This document shows, in pieces, positions 50,485-60,516 of a stretch of DNA of 64,000 bases (position 1 is the stretch's first letter; every line of letters starts with the position of its first letter). The DNA lies in assembly GCA_026417035.1 (NCBI GenBank), contig JAOAEA010000007.1:20058-84057 (forward strand). The letters are read 5' to 3'. The stretch is from Burkholderiales bacterium (GTDB lineage Bacteria > Pseudomonadota > Gammaproteobacteria > Burkholderiales > SG8-39). The position numbers and the translations under genes are program-made. The notes beneath the pieces are model-generated. The model saw only the letters and a program-made list of their open reading frames with translations. It did no database searches and was not told the origin of the DNA.

Positions 50485-50952
50485 TCAGCCGAGCTGCTTC
50501 ACCAGCGCCAGCACCTCGGCGGCGTGGCCCCTGGGGTTGACGTTCACGAGCGTGTGGCGCACCTTGCCGCGCTTGTCGATGATGAAGGTCGCGCGCTGGA
50601 TACAGCGCTTCTTCACGCCGTCGTGGTCCTTCTCCGCGACCACGCCGTACTTGCCGCAGACCTCGGTGTCCGGGTCGGCGAGCAGCCGCACGGAGAGCCC
50701 GTTCTCGTCGCGGAACTCGGCGTGCCGCAGGCAGTCGTCGGGCGAGATGCCGAGGACGATCGTGTCGTGGCGCAGGAAATCGCTCTCGTGGTCGCTGAAG
50801 TCGATCGCCTGCAGCGTGCAGCCCGGCGTGCCGTCGCGCGGATAGAAATAGAGCACGACGTTGTGCTTGCCCCTGAACTGCGCGAGGCTCACCGTCTCCA
50901 TGTCCGCATCGGGCAGGGAGAAGTTGGGCGCGGGCTGGCCGACTTGCAGCAT
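50485..50952 (-). CDS. bcp: Thioredoxin-dependent thiol peroxidase Bcp-type
   Basis: MLQVGQPAPNFSLPDADMETVSLAQFRGKHNVVLYFYPRDGTPGCTLQAIDFSD. Confidence 0.93.
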   Translation of the reverse strand: MLQVGQPAPNFSLPDADMETVSLAQFRGKHNVVLYFYPRDGTPGCTLQAIDFSDHESDFLRHDTIVLGISPDDCLRHAEFRDENGLSVRLLADPDTEVCGKYGVVAEKDHDGVKKRCIQRATFIIDKRGKVRHTLVNVNPRGHAAEVLALVKQLG

Positions 50953-51100
50953 GACGGTTGCGCGGGGTCGCGGCGATTCTAAACCAACTCATTTCGCTCC
51001 GTGTCAAGGGGAGCGGCGCGAACCGTTTCATATAATCGCAACGTGGCGTCGCGCGGATGCGCCCCGCATCGCGCTTCGGCCGCCGCACGGCTTCACGCTC

Positions 51101-52225
51101 ATGGGACTCGACCTCCTCGGCGGCCTCGCGCCGCGCGAATTCCTCGCCCGCCACTGGCAGAAGCGCCCGCTCGTCGTGCGCGGGGCCGTGCCGGGGTTCC
51201 GCGGCGCGGCGACGCCGCGCGAGCTCTTCGCGATCGCGGGGCGCGACGACGCGGAGTCGCGCCTGGTGTCGCGCTCGCGCGGGCGCTGGCACCTGCGCCA
51301 CGGCCCGTTCGCGGCGCGGACGCTCGCCGCGATGCCGCGCCGCGGCTGGACACTGCTCGTGCAGGGCGTCAACGAATTCTTGCCCGCGGCCGACGCCCTG
51401 ATGCGGCGCTTCGCGTTCGTGCCCTACGCGCGCCTCGACGACGTGATGGCGAGCTACGCGGTCCCCGGCGGCGGCGTCGGCCCGCACTTCGATTCCTACG
51501 ACGTCTTCCTCCTGCAGGGCCTCGGGCGGCGGCGCTGGCGCATCGGCGCGCAGCGCGACCGGACGCTCGACCCGCGCGCGCCGCTGCGCGTGCTCGCGCG
51601 CTTCCGGCCCGAGGCCGAGTGGATCCTCGAGCCCGGCGACATGCTCTACCTGCCGCCGCGCTACGCGCACGAGGGTGTCGCGCTCGACGAATGCACCACG
51701 TGGTCGATCGGCTTTCGCGCGCCGTCCGCGACCGAGTACGCCCGGGGATTCCTCGGCTTCCTCGCCGACCGCCTCGACCTCGCCGGGCGCTACGCCGACC
51801 CCGACCTCGCGCCGCAGCACCATCCGGCCGAGATCGGCAGCGCGATGGTCGAACGGGTCGCGGCGATGCTCGCGGGCGTGCGCTGGCGCCGCGCCGACAT
51901 CGAAGCGTTCCTCGGCGAGTTCCTCTCTGAGCCGAAGCCGCGCGTCGTGTTCGACCCGCCGCGGTCCCCGCTCGGTCCGGCGCGCTTCGCCGCCGCCGTG
52001 CGGCGCCGCGGGGTGCGGCTCGACCTGCGCACCATCATGCTCTTCCGCGGCGCGCACGTGTACGTGAACGGCGAGCGCGCGCCGATGCCGCGCGGAACCC
52101 GGCACGCGCTCGTCGCGCTCGCCGACCGCCGCGCGCTCGCCCCCGCGGAGGTGGACACGCCCCTGCTCCCGCTGCTCCACGTGTGGTACCGTGCCGGCTA
52201 CCTCCATCCCGGGCCGCCCGCATGA
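51101..52225 (+). CDS. JmjC/cupin ribosomal protein hydroxylase RoxA/YcfD-like
   Basis: MGLDLLGGLAPREFLARHWQKRPLVVRGAVPGF...GPHFDSYDVFLLQGLGRRRWRIG...LEPGDMLYLPPRYAHEGVA. Confidence 0.92.
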   Translation: MGLDLLGGLAPREFLARHWQKRPLVVRGAVPGFRGAATPRELFAIAGRDDAESRLVSRSRGRWHLRHGPFAARTLAAMPRRGWTLLVQGVNEFLPAADALMRRFAFVPYARLDDVMASYAVPGGGVGPHFDSYDVFLLQGLGRRRWRIGAQRDRTLDPRAPLRVLARFRPEAEWILEPGDMLYLPPRYAHEGVALDECTTWSIGFRAPSATEYARGFLGFLADRLDLAGRYADPDLAPQHHPAEIGSAMVERVAAMLAGVRWRRADIEAFLGEFLSEPKPRVVFDPPRSPLGPARFAAAVRRRGVRLDLRTIMLFRGAHVYVNGERAPMPRGTRHALVALADRRALAPAEVDTPLLPLLHVWYRAGYLHPGPPA

Positions 52226-52725
52226 CCCAGGACGACTCCTCGCCACCGCCCGAGCGCGTCGTGATCGACACACGCCGCGAGTATCAGGAGGCGTTCGACG
52301 CGCTCCTCGCGCTCGCCACCCGCGAGATCCGGATCTTCGACCCGGACCTGGCGCAGCTCGCGCTCGAGGCGCCGGAGCGCCTCGACCGCGTGGGCGCCTT
52401 CCTGCGCCGCACGCGCGGCAACCGCCTGTTCATCGCCGTCCACGATCCGGCGCCCCTCGCGCAACGCTCGCCGCGTCTCGCGCGCCTCGTGGCGCTCTTC
52501 AGCGACGACATCGCGGTGCACCGGACCACCGGCGAGGCGGAGCGCGCGCAGGACTGCTTCGTGCTCGCCGACCGCGAGCACTTCGTGCGGCGCGCGGTCG
52601 CGGCGCATCCGCGCGGTGTGTTCGCACGCCACGACCCGCACGAGGGCACGCTCATGCGCGAGCGCTTCGACCAGATCTGGGAGAGCTCCGAGCCGACGGC
52701 GCCGCCCACCACACTCGGTCTCTGA
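52222..52725 (+). CDS. Conserved hypothetical protein (PLD/DUF7931-like)
   Basis: VVIDTRREYQEAFDALLALATREIRIFDPDLAQLALEAPERLDRVGAFLRR...; ATGA coupling to roxA-like gene. Confidence 0.75.
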   Translation: MTQDDSSPPPERVVIDTRREYQEAFDALLALATREIRIFDPDLAQLALEAPERLDRVGAFLRRTRGNRLFIAVHDPAPLAQRSPRLARLVALFSDDIAVHRTTGEAERAQDCFVLADREHFVRRAVAAHPRGVFARHDPHEGTLMRERFDQIWESSEPTAPPTTLGL

Positions 52726-52738
52726 GCGACGCCGAAGA

Positions 52739-52768
52739 AGGGGGCGCGTTTCCGCGGGCCCCGATTCG
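52739..52768. repeat. Short dispersed element AGGGGGCGCGTTTCCGCGGGCCCCGATTCG
   Basis: Near-match to 4097-4125. Confidence 0.6.
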
Positions 52769-52953
52769 GGCGCCGACCACGGGCACCCCCTCTCGCGGCA
52801 GCGGGCCGGGCGCGAGAGAATCACTCGCCGGCGCCCTCGCGGTGCCGGTGCCGCGGTGCCGCAGCCGTTATAATCATTGCCGCTCGGCCGGCGTGCCGCC
52901 GCGGGCCACCATCGGCCGACACCTCTCCTCACTCGAACAAAAGGGACCACACC

Positions 52954-53217
52954 ATGAAACGCACTCTCGTTGCCGCCGCGCTCGTCGCGATCGCGCTCGC
53001 CGGCTGCGGCAAGGAAGAACCGAAGCCGGCGCCCGCGCCCGCGCCTGCTGCCCAACCGCCGGCCGCGCCGCCGGCCGCCCCCGCGCCGGCGCCCGCCGCG
53101 GAGGCGCCGAAGGCGGATCAGCCGGCCGCCGCGCCGGCCGCGGGCGAAGCGGCGAAGGCCGCGGGCGAAGCCGCCAAGGCGGCGGCCGAGCCCGCCAAGG
53201 AAGAAGCGAAGAAGTAA
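52954..53217 (+). CDS. Pro/Ala-rich small lipoprotein
   Basis: MKRTLVAAALVAIALAGCGKEEPKPAPAPAPAAQPPAAPP...; lipobox LAGC. Confidence 0.8.
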   Translation: MKRTLVAAALVAIALAGCGKEEPKPAPAPAPAAQPPAAPPAAPAPAPAAEAPKADQPAAAPAAGEAAKAAGEAAKAAAEPAKEEAKK

Positions 53218-53234
53218 GCGGCGCTTCGGCGGCG

Positions 53235-53266
53235 CGCGAAGGCCGGCCCATGGGCCGGCCTTCGCG
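53235..53266. terminator. Perfect 32-bp palindrome, likely bidirectional terminator between convergent genes
   Basis: CGCGAAGGCCGGCCCATGGGCCGGCCTTCGCG followed by TTT. Confidence 0.75.
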
Positions 53267-53290
53267 TTTCTGCGCCCGGGTGGCACGCCT

Positions 53291-54058
53291 TCAGAGCGCG
53301 CGCCAGCCGAAGCCCTCCTGCTGCGAAGCGATGCCGATCCAATCGGCCGGGCAGCCGAGCGCCTGCGCCAGCGCCGCGCGCGCCAACTCGGGGGTGTTGT
53401 TCGCCTCGGAGAGATGCGCCGCGACGACGTGGCGCAGCCGCGTCCTGTCGAGCGCGGCGAGCAGCTCCGCCGCCGCGTCGTTCGCCAGATGCCCGAAGGG
53501 GCCGGCGATTCGCTGCTTCAGCCACTCGGGATAGGGCCCGGCGGCGAGCATCCCGGGATCATGGTTGCACTCCAGAACCAGCGCGTCGCAACCCGAGAGC
53601 ATCTCGACGACGTGCCGGGTCGGCGCGCCGATGTCGGTGAGCACCCCGAGCCGGAGCGCGCCGTCGGAGAAGACGAACTGCACCGGCTCGCGTGCGTCGT
53701 GGGGCACCGGAAACGGGGTGATCGAGAGCCCGCCAACGGCGAACGGCGCGTGGCTGTCGATCGGCACGACGCGTGCCGGCGCCCCGTCGCCACCGACCGC
53801 CCGGAAGGTGCCGTGCGTCATCCACACGGTGAGACCGTGCCGCGCGGCGAAGGGGAGCGCGTGGCCGGCATGGTCGTCGTGCTCGTGCGTGACGACGATC
53901 CCGTCGAGGTCGGCCGGGGCGAGGCCGAGGCGTGCCAGACGGCGCTCACAGTCCCGCGGGGCGAAGCCGCAATCGAGGAGGACACGGGAAGCGCTCGCGG
54001 CGACGACCAGCGCGTTGCCGCGGCTGCCGCTGCCGAGCGAGGCGAAGCGCAGGCTCAA
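53291..54058 (-). CDS. MBL-fold metallohydrolase (YycJ/WalJ-like)
   Basis: RFASLGSGSRGNALVVAASASRVLLDCGFAPRDCERRLARLGLAPADLDGIVVTHEHDDHAGH. Confidence 0.92.
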   Translation of the reverse strand: MSLRFASLGSGSRGNALVVAASASRVLLDCGFAPRDCERRLARLGLAPADLDGIVVTHEHDDHAGHALPFAARHGLTVWMTHGTFRAVGGDGAPARVVPIDSHAPFAVGGLSITPFPVPHDAREPVQFVFSDGALRLGVLTDIGAPTRHVVEMLSGCDALVLECNHDPGMLAAGPYPEWLKQRIAGPFGHLANDAAAELLAALDRTRLRHVVAAHLSEANNTPELARAALAQALGCPADWIGIASQQEGFGWRAL

Positions 54059-54134
54059 CGGCGCGCCCGCCGCTGGCAGCGCGCGGCAGCGAGACGGGGC
54101 CGTGACACGCGGCAGCCCACGCGGCGCGGCCCGG

Positions 54135-55271
54135 CTACTTCAGCTGGTCGTGCAGAAGGGCGAGGATGCGGCGCGAGGCGTCGGAGCTGTCCACGGCGCC
54201 GTCCTTCGTGAGCACCTGCACCCGGGTGACATCGCCGCTCGACTTCACAGCGATCCGGTACTGCTCGGCCTGCTTGCCGCTCGGGCCGCTCGAGCGCCAG
54301 AAGGCGAGCTTCGAGAGCCACCCTTCCTGGCCCTTTGGCGTGGAATCACCGGGCTCCGCGTAGCGGACGTAGTAGGTGCCATTGGCGCGGTCGCGGTCCT
54401 CGACGGTGAAGCCGACGCGGTCGAGCGCGACGCCCACGCGCCGCCACGCACGGTCGAAAGGCTCTTCGACCTCGAGGACGCCGCCGGCCGCGCCGCCGAC
54501 CATCTTGGCACGGTCCTCGCGCTTCTCCGCGGAGGCGACGATGGTCTTCGCGCGCTCCTCCTCGATGTTGTAGCGGACCATCAGGCGGCGCAGGAACTCG
54601 GCCTCGAGCTCCGGGTCGGGCGGGCGCGGCTGCCAGCGCGTGTCGGCGCTGGAGGCCGTCCCGGTGAGGACCTCGACCATCCCGCGATGGCTGATGAAGA
54701 CCTCGGTGGAGCCGTCGGGAGCGCGCTCGAGGCGCGTGCGGAACTTGTCGCGTTCGCCCGTGGAATACAGCGAATCGAGGAGCTTGCCGAGCGTGTTGCG
54801 GATGACGTCCTGCGGGATCTTCGCGCGGTTCTCGGCCCAGTCGGTCTCCATGATCCCGGTCTCGGCGTTCTCGAGCACGATCACGAAGCCGGCGTCCTGC
54901 CAGAACTCGCGGACGACCGGCCAGACCTTCTCGGGCGGCTGCGGGATCACGAGCCAGCGCTGGCTGCCGGCGCGCTCCATGCGCACCTTGCCCTCGGGCA
55001 GCACGTCCGCCGCACCCGTGCGCGGGCGCCCGGCGCGCTCGGCGTCGTAAGTCGAGAAGGTCGCGCTGCCGCTGCGATTGGTATCGGGGACCGCGTAGCG
55101 GTCGTCTCGACCGGGCCGCGTCAGGTCCGGCGGCACTTCCAGGGGCGAAGTCTTGGTGGCGGACTTGTATTCGATCTGCTTCGAGCTCTTGAACATCTCG
55201 TCGAGGCTCGTGCAGCCCGCGAGGGCGGCAGCGCCCGCGAGCACGGCGGCGAGGGCATACCGGCGGTTCAT
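54135..55271 (-). CDS. bamC: Outer membrane assembly lipoprotein BamC
   Basis: [53 protein letters not shown]...; adjacent to dapA. Confidence 0.92.
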   Translation of the reverse strand: MNRRYALAAVLAGAAALAGCTSLDEMFKSSKQIEYKSATKTSPLEVPPDLTRPGRDDRYAVPDTNRSGSATFSTYDAERAGRPRTGAADVLPEGKVRMERAGSQRWLVIPQPPEKVWPVVREFWQDAGFVIVLENAETGIMETDWAENRAKIPQDVIRNTLGKLLDSLYSTGERDKFRTRLERAPDGSTEVFISHRGMVEVLTGTASSADTRWQPRPPDPELEAEFLRRLMVRYNIEEERAKTIVASAEKREDRAKMVGGAAGGVLEVEEPFDRAWRRVGVALDRVGFTVEDRDRANGTYYVRYAEPGDSTPKGQEGWLSKLAFWRSSGPSGKQAEQYRIAVKSSGDVTRVQVLTKDGAVDSSDASRRILALLHDQLK

Positions 55272-56182
55272 CAGGCCGCCCCCCGCTCCAGCACGTGCAC
55301 CCCGGCGGCGAGCACGCCGGCCCGACGCATGGCGTCGCGCACGGCCTCGTGGTGCTGCGCGGCAAGGGGCGTGAGCGGCAGCCGGATGCCCGGCTCGATG
55401 AGACCGAGCTCCGCCACGGCCCACTTCACCGGAATCGGGTTCGCCTCGACGAAGAGCTTCGTGTGCAGCCCCATCAGGCGGTTGTTCGCGTCCCGCGCCC
55501 GGACGAGGTCGCCGGCGAGCGCGGCGGCGCACATCTCGTGCATCAGGCGCGGCGCGACGTTCGCCGTCACGCTGATCACGCCGTGGCCGCCGAGGAGCAT
55601 CAGCGCGAGCGCGCTCGCGTCGTCGCCGCTGTAGACGGCGAACCCGGCGGGCACGCGCGCCAGCAGGTCGGCGCCGCGCTCCATGTTGCCGGTCGCGTCC
55701 TTGATGCCGACGATGTTCGGCACCTGCGCGAGCCGCACGGTCGTCTCGTTGGCGAGATCGGCGACCGTCCGCCCGGGGACGTTGTAGAGGATGAGCGGGA
55801 CGTCCACGGCCTCCGCGATCGCGCGGAAATGCCGGTAGAGCCCCTCCTGCGTCGGCTTGTTGTAATAGGGAACGACCGAGAGGCAGGCCGCGGCGCCGGC
55901 CTGCTTCGCCGAGGCGGTGAGCTCGATCGCTTCGGCCGTGGAGTTCGCGCCGGTCCCCGCGATCACCGCGACCCGCCCGGCCGCGTGCGCGACCGCGACG
56001 CGGATGAGCTCCTTGTGCTCGTCGAAGTCGACGGTGGGCGACTCGCCGGTCGTGCCTACGACGACGATGCCGTCGGTGCCCTCCGCGACGTGCCAGTCGA
56101 TCAGGGACTTGAATCGCGCCATGTCGAGGCGTCCATCCTCGAGCATGGGTGTCACGATGGCGACGAGGCTTCCGGTGATCAT
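55271..56182 (-). CDS. dapA: 4-hydroxy-tetrahydrodipicolinate synthase DapA
   Basis: [56 protein letters not shown]...YNVPGRT...GIKDATGN. Confidence 0.96.
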   Translation of the reverse strand: MITGSLVAIVTPMLEDGRLDMARFKSLIDWHVAEGTDGIVVVGTTGESPTVDFDEHKELIRVAVAHAAGRVAVIAGTGANSTAEAIELTASAKQAGAAACLSVVPYYNKPTQEGLYRHFRAIAEAVDVPLILYNVPGRTVADLANETTVRLAQVPNIVGIKDATGNMERGADLLARVPAGFAVYSGDDASALALMLLGGHGVISVTANVAPRLMHEMCAAALAGDLVRARDANNRLMGLHTKLFVEANPIPVKWAVAELGLIEPGIRLPLTPLAAQHHEAVRDAMRRAGVLAAGVHVLERGAA

Positions 56183-56243
56183 CGGTCCGCCCTCAGAAAT
56201 TGACCCGGGATTCTATCCCACGGCGCCGCCGCCGTGCGCCGGA

Positions 56244-56801
56244 TCAGGGAAGCCGAGAGAGCGTCGGGTCGCCGCGCAGGGCGCAGATGCGCTGCACGAC
56301 CGCCGGCCACGGGCGAACCACCTCCCCCTGCTCGAAGGCGAGCACGGCCATGCGGCCGTGGACCACCTCCAGGAGCTCGCCCGGCTGGAGCAGGAAGGCC
56401 GGGTTCGATGGCCGGCGAAAACGCTCGTTCCCGCGCATGAAGGTCTCGTAGACGAGCCGCCCGCCCGGGGCGATCGCGGCGAGGAGATGCGGAAAGAGCG
56501 GCCGGTGCAGGTAGTTCGTCACCACGATGCAGTCGAACGCTTCGCCCGGCAGAGGCCAGGGGCCGCCCTCGAGGTCGGCGCGGCGCGTCTCGACGTTGGC
56601 CGTGTCGGCGAGCGCGGCGAGCGCCTCCGCGTCGCGGTCCACGGCGAGCACCCTCGCGCCGCGCGCCGCGAGCAGCCGCGCGTGCCGGCCGTAGCCGCAC
56701 GCGACGTCGAGCACCCGGCTGCCCGGGCCGATCCCGCTCGTCCACCGGTGGACCCAGTCGGACGGCGCCTGGGTCGCGTGGAGTGCTTTCTCTTCCGCCA
56801 T
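56244..56801 (-). CDS. Class I SAM-dependent methyltransferase
   Basis: [40 protein letters not shown]...FDCIVVTNYLHRPLFPHLLAAIAPGGRLVYETF. Confidence 0.9.
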   Translation of the reverse strand: MAEEKALHATQAPSDWVHRWTSGIGPGSRVLDVACGYGRHARLLAARGARVLAVDRDAEALAALADTANVETRRADLEGGPWPLPGEAFDCIVVTNYLHRPLFPHLLAAIAPGGRLVYETFMRGNERFRRPSNPAFLLQPGELLEVVHGRMAVLAFEQGEVVRPWPAVVQRICALRGDPTLSRLP

Positions 56802-56803
56802 GG

Positions 56804-57382
56804 CTAGAACCCTGACCCCGGCTGGCGCAAGTACTCGGCCTCCTCCGGGGTCGAGGGCCGGCCGAGGATCGCGTTGCGGTGCGGGAAGCGGCCGAACCGG
56901 GCGATCACGTCGTAGTGGCGCCGCGCGTAGTCGATGGCCGTCGCGCTCGCGGGATCACCGGCGAGCCGGGCGAAGAGGCGCAGCGACTCGCGCTGCGCCG
57001 TGAGATCCTCGGCGTGCTCGAACGGGAGATACACGAACCAGCGCGCGACGGGCGCGAGCACGCGGTCGAAGCCGCGCCACACGGCCTTGCGCGCCACCGC
57101 CAGCGCGCGCGCATCGGAGGCGAAGGCGCGGGGCGTGCCGCGATAGAGGTTGCGCGGAAACTGGTCGAGGACGACGAGGAGCGCGAGCGCCGCGAGCGGC
57201 GTCTCCGCCCAGGCGTCGAGCGCGCCCGCGTGCGCCGCGCCATGCAGTGCGCCGAAGCGCTCGCGGATCTCCGCATCGAAGGCGTCGGACTTCCTGAACC
57301 AGCAGTCGCGCGGGCGCCCGGATTCGGCGGACCCCGCGCCGCCGAACCAGAACGCGAGCACTGGCGCGAAGCCCGGCGTCAT
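56804..57382 (-). CDS. DUF924 family protein
   Basis: VLAFWFGGAGSAESGRPRDCWFRKSDAFDAEIRERFG...LLVVLDQFPRNLYRGTPRAFASDARALAVA...FVYLPFEHAEDLTAQ. Confidence 0.9.
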   Translation of the reverse strand: MTPGFAPVLAFWFGGAGSAESGRPRDCWFRKSDAFDAEIRERFGALHGAAHAGALDAWAETPLAALALLVVLDQFPRNLYRGTPRAFASDARALAVARKAVWRGFDRVLAPVARWFVYLPFEHAEDLTAQRESLRLFARLAGDPASATAIDYARRHYDVIARFGRFPHRNAILGRPSTPEEAEYLRQPGSGF

Positions 57383-58947
57383 TCGACGACGGTCTGGGAC
57401 TGCTCCCGCAGGTACTGCGGCAGGTACCAGAACGAGCCGATCGCCTTGCCGGTCGTTCCCGAGCCCTTCCACCCGCCGAACGGCTGGTAGCCCGGCCACG
57501 CGCCGGTGGTCGCACCCTGCGGACGGTTGACGTAAGTGACGCCGGCCTCGATCCGGTCGAGGAAGCGGTCGATCTCGTCCGCGCCGCCGTAGAAGCCCGC
57601 GGTGAGCCCGTAGTCGGAAGCGTTGGCGAGCGCGAGCGCCTCTTCCAGGGAGTCGACCTCGCCGACGAGCACCAGCGGGATGAACTTCTCCTCGCGCCAG
57701 AGCGAGTAGTCGCGTGGCGCCACGCCGACCGTCGGCGCCACGAAATAGCCCTTCGCCAGGACGCCGTCGCGGAGCTGTTCCCCGCCCGCGAGGATCTCCC
57801 CGTGGCGCGCGAGGTTGGCGACGCACTTCTCGTAGCGCGCATAGGCGGCCGCGTTGATCACCGGGCCCATCCAGTTTCCCCGCTCGGTCGGATCGCCGAC
57901 CTTGATCGCGCGCGCCGCCGCGGCGAGCTTGCCGCGCAGCGCCTCGGCCACCGGCCGCTCGACGTAAACGCGCGAGCACGCCGAGCACTTCTGCCCCTGC
58001 AGCCCGAAGGCCGAGCGGGTGATGCCGGTCGCCGCGCGCTCGAGGTCGGCTCGGCGCGTCACGATCGCGGCGTTCTTGCCGCCCATCTCGGCGATGCACG
58101 GGCGCGGCCACGGCCCCTGCGCGAACGCGCGGTAGATCGCCATGCCGACTTCGTACGACCCGGTGAAGGTGACGCCGGCGATCGCCGGATGCCGCACCAG
58201 CGCGTCGCCGACGGTCGCGCCGCCGCCGGTGACGTAGTTCAGGACGCCGTCGGGCAGCCCCGCGTCGCGGAAGCAGTCGGCGAGGAGCGCCCCGCTCCAC
58301 GCGGTGTCGGTCGCGACCTTGAACACGGCGGTGTTCCCGGCGGCGAGCGCCGCGCCGATCGGGCCGCCGGCGAGCGCGAACGGGAAGTTGAACGGCGCGA
58401 TCACCGCCCAAACGCCATGGGGCTTGAGCAGCGTGCGGTTGCGGCTCGTGTAACCCTCGAGCGGGTCGTCGGGCAGGCGCTTCGCGAAGCCCGCGTTCGC
58501 CTCCATCTGGTCACAGTACCAGTAGACGAGGTCGGCGGTCTCCTGCACCTCGCCGAGCGACTCCATCCGGTTCTTGCCCACCTCGAGCGCGACGGCCGCG
58601 GCGATGTCGTACACCCGCTCCTCGATGAGCCGCCCGGCCCGGCGCAGGACCGCCACGCGCTCCTGCCACGGCGTGCGCGACCATGCGGGGAATGCAGCCT
58701 GCGCGGCCGCGACGGCGTCGCCGACGTCGGTGGCCGACCCGCGCGGGAAGCGCGCGAGCAGCCAGTCGCGGTCGATCGGGCTGCGCACCTCGAACCACTC
58801 GGCGCCGCCGCGCGGCCGGCCGCCGATCCACATCGGCACTTCCCGGCCGAGCGCGCCCTTCACGCGCGCGAGCGCCGCCTCGAAGCGCTCGTGCAGCGCC
58901 TCGGGCGGGTTGAACATGGTCGAGTAGGTGAGCTTGAAAGCGGTCAT
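57379..58947 (-). CDS. Aldehyde dehydrogenase, 1-pyrroline-5-carboxylate dehydrogenase-like
   Basis: MTAFKLTYSTMFNPPEALHERFEAALARVKGALGREVPMWIGG...GKNRMESLGEVQETADLVYWYCDQME...FGLQGQKCSACSRVYV. Confidence 0.9.
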   Translation of the reverse strand: MTAFKLTYSTMFNPPEALHERFEAALARVKGALGREVPMWIGGRPRGGAEWFEVRSPIDRDWLLARFPRGSATDVGDAVAAAQAAFPAWSRTPWQERVAVLRRAGRLIEERVYDIAAAVALEVGKNRMESLGEVQETADLVYWYCDQMEANAGFAKRLPDDPLEGYTSRNRTLLKPHGVWAVIAPFNFPFALAGGPIGAALAAGNTAVFKVATDTAWSGALLADCFRDAGLPDGVLNYVTGGGATVGDALVRHPAIAGVTFTGSYEVGMAIYRAFAQGPWPRPCIAEMGGKNAAIVTRRADLERAATGITRSAFGLQGQKCSACSRVYVERPVAEALRGKLAAAARAIKVGDPTERGNWMGPVINAAAYARYEKCVANLARHGEILAGGEQLRDGVLAKGYFVAPTVGVAPRDYSLWREEKFIPLVLVGEVDSLEEALALANASDYGLTAGFYGGADEIDRFLDRIEAGVTYVNRPQGATTGAWPGYQPFGGWKGSGTTGKAIGSFWYLPQYLREQSQTVVE

Positions 58948-59609
58948 GGCATCTGGCCTCGGTCGTTTGGAATCGCGGGCGCCGGGCGTGCGAGCCGCCA
59001 TCCGACCAGCCGGTTGTTCGCCGGCATCGCCTCGTCGGCGTGGAGGTCGAAGCCCGCCGCGCACGCGGTCGCAGCGACCCACTCGAAATCGCGGATGCCG
59101 CTCGCCGGGTCGCGCGCACGCAGCACCGCGTCGAAGCGCTCGTTCGACTCGGCAGTGTAGCGGCCGCCGTAGTTGAACGGGCCGTAGAGCGCGAACAGGC
59201 CGCCGGGCTCGAGCGCCGCCGCGACGCGCGCGAACATCCGCACCACCTCCGGGGCAGAGAGGATGTGCGCGGTATTGGCCGAGAACGCGGCGTCGAAGGC
59301 GCACGCGGGCCAGCCCCCCGCATTGACGTCGAGCGCGAGCGGCGCGAGCAGGTTCGCAAGCCCCGCATCCGCCCGCCACGCCTCGATGCCGGGAAGGTTC
59401 TCCGCAAGGTCGCTCGGCTGCCAGACGAGGTGGGGGAGCGCAGCGGCGAACGCCACCGCGTGCTGGCCGGTGCCGCTGCCGACTTCCAGGACGCGGCGGC
59501 GGTCGGCGAACCACCGCGCGAGCACCGCGAGGATCGGCGCGCGGTTGCGCTCGCACGCCTCGGACCACGGCTTCGCCGCCGCGACTGGGAGGCTTGAGGC
59601 AGGTTTCAT
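58944..59609 (-). CDS. DUF938 family SAM-dependent methyltransferase
   Basis: PWSEACERNRAPILAVLARWFADRRRVLEVGSGTGQHAVAFAAALPHLVWQPSDL...ANTAHILSAPEVVRMF...LYGPFNYGG. Confidence 0.9.
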   Translation of the reverse strand: MKPASSLPVAAAKPWSEACERNRAPILAVLARWFADRRRVLEVGSGTGQHAVAFAAALPHLVWQPSDLAENLPGIEAWRADAGLANLLAPLALDVNAGGWPACAFDAAFSANTAHILSAPEVVRMFARVAAALEPGGLFALYGPFNYGGRYTAESNERFDAVLRARDPASGIRDFEWVAATACAAGFDLHADEAMPANNRLVGWRLARPAPAIPNDRGQMP

Positions 59610-59639
59610 CTGCCGCGTGCAGCGGGCGGCCGCTTCGCC

Positions 59640-59822
59640 TCAGAAGCAGAGGCGCAGGTTCTCGAGCGCGAGGAGGAGCGACGGGTTGAGGTAGGCCGCG
59701 AACCCGGCGGCGAGGATCGCCGCGAGCGCCGCGAGCCCGACGGCGGGCACGAGCGCGGCACGCCAGTCCCGCCGCGGCTGCGGCCGGCCCGCCGTCCCCG
59801 TCGCGTGCGCGGAATAATTCAC
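59640..59822 (-). CDS. Small single-TM membrane protein
   Basis: MNYSAHATGTAGRPQPRRDWRAALVPAVGLAALAAILAAGFAAYLNPSLLLALENLRLCF. Confidence 0.45.
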   Translation of the reverse strand: MNYSAHATGTAGRPQPRRDWRAALVPAVGLAALAAILAAGFAAYLNPSLLLALENLRLCF

Positions 59823-59924
59823 GTCGGTCTCCCCGTATCGCGCCCCTCTTACGCGGGATTCTAGCGGATGCCGCTCGCGCGGGGGCTAGAATGCCCGCGC
59901 CTCGACACCCGCAAAGGAGCACCG

Positions 59925-60497
59925 ATGGCCGTCCTCGTCGTCCTCGCCGCGGTGGCGCTCGTGGTCGCCGCCTACGCGATCATGGTCTACAACGGCCTGG
60001 TCGGCGTGAAGCACGCCGTCGCGCGCGCCTGGGCGAACATCGACGTCCTCCTCAAGCAACGCCACGACGAGATCCCCAAGCTCGTCGAGACCGCCCGGCA
60101 ATACCGGCAGTTCGAGCAGGAGACCCTCGAGAAAGTGATCCGCGCGCGCAACCTGGTGCAGGACGCCCGCGAGAAGGCCGACATCGGCGCGCTCGGTCCG
60201 GCGGAGACCCTGCTGCGGTCGAGCCTCGGGACGCTCTTCGCCGTGGCCGAGGCCTATCCCGAGCTCAAGACCAACCAGAGCTTCGTACAGCTGCAGAACC
60301 GCATCAGCCAGCTCGAGAGCGCGATCGCCGACCGCCGCGAGCTCTACAACGAGGCGGTCAACGTGAACAACGTGCGCATCGAGCAGTTCCCCGACGTGCT
60401 CGTCGCACGCGCCTTCGGCTTCGCGCCGGCGAAGCTCCTCGAATTCGACGCAGCCGCGAAAGCCGACGTCGACGTGAAGGCGCTCTTCGGCGCCTGA
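59925..60497 (+). CDS. lemA: LemA family protein
   Basis: YNGLVGVKHAVARAWANIDVLLKQRHDEIPKLVETARQYRQFEQETLEKVIRARN. Confidence 0.95.
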   Translation: MAVLVVLAAVALVVAAYAIMVYNGLVGVKHAVARAWANIDVLLKQRHDEIPKLVETARQYRQFEQETLEKVIRARNLVQDAREKADIGALGPAETLLRSSLGTLFAVAEAYPELKTNQSFVQLQNRISQLESAIADRRELYNEAVNVNNVRIEQFPDVLVARAFGFAPAKLLEFDAAAKADVDVKALFGA

Positions 60498-60516
60498 TCG
60501 CGAAGGCAGCCCCCCG

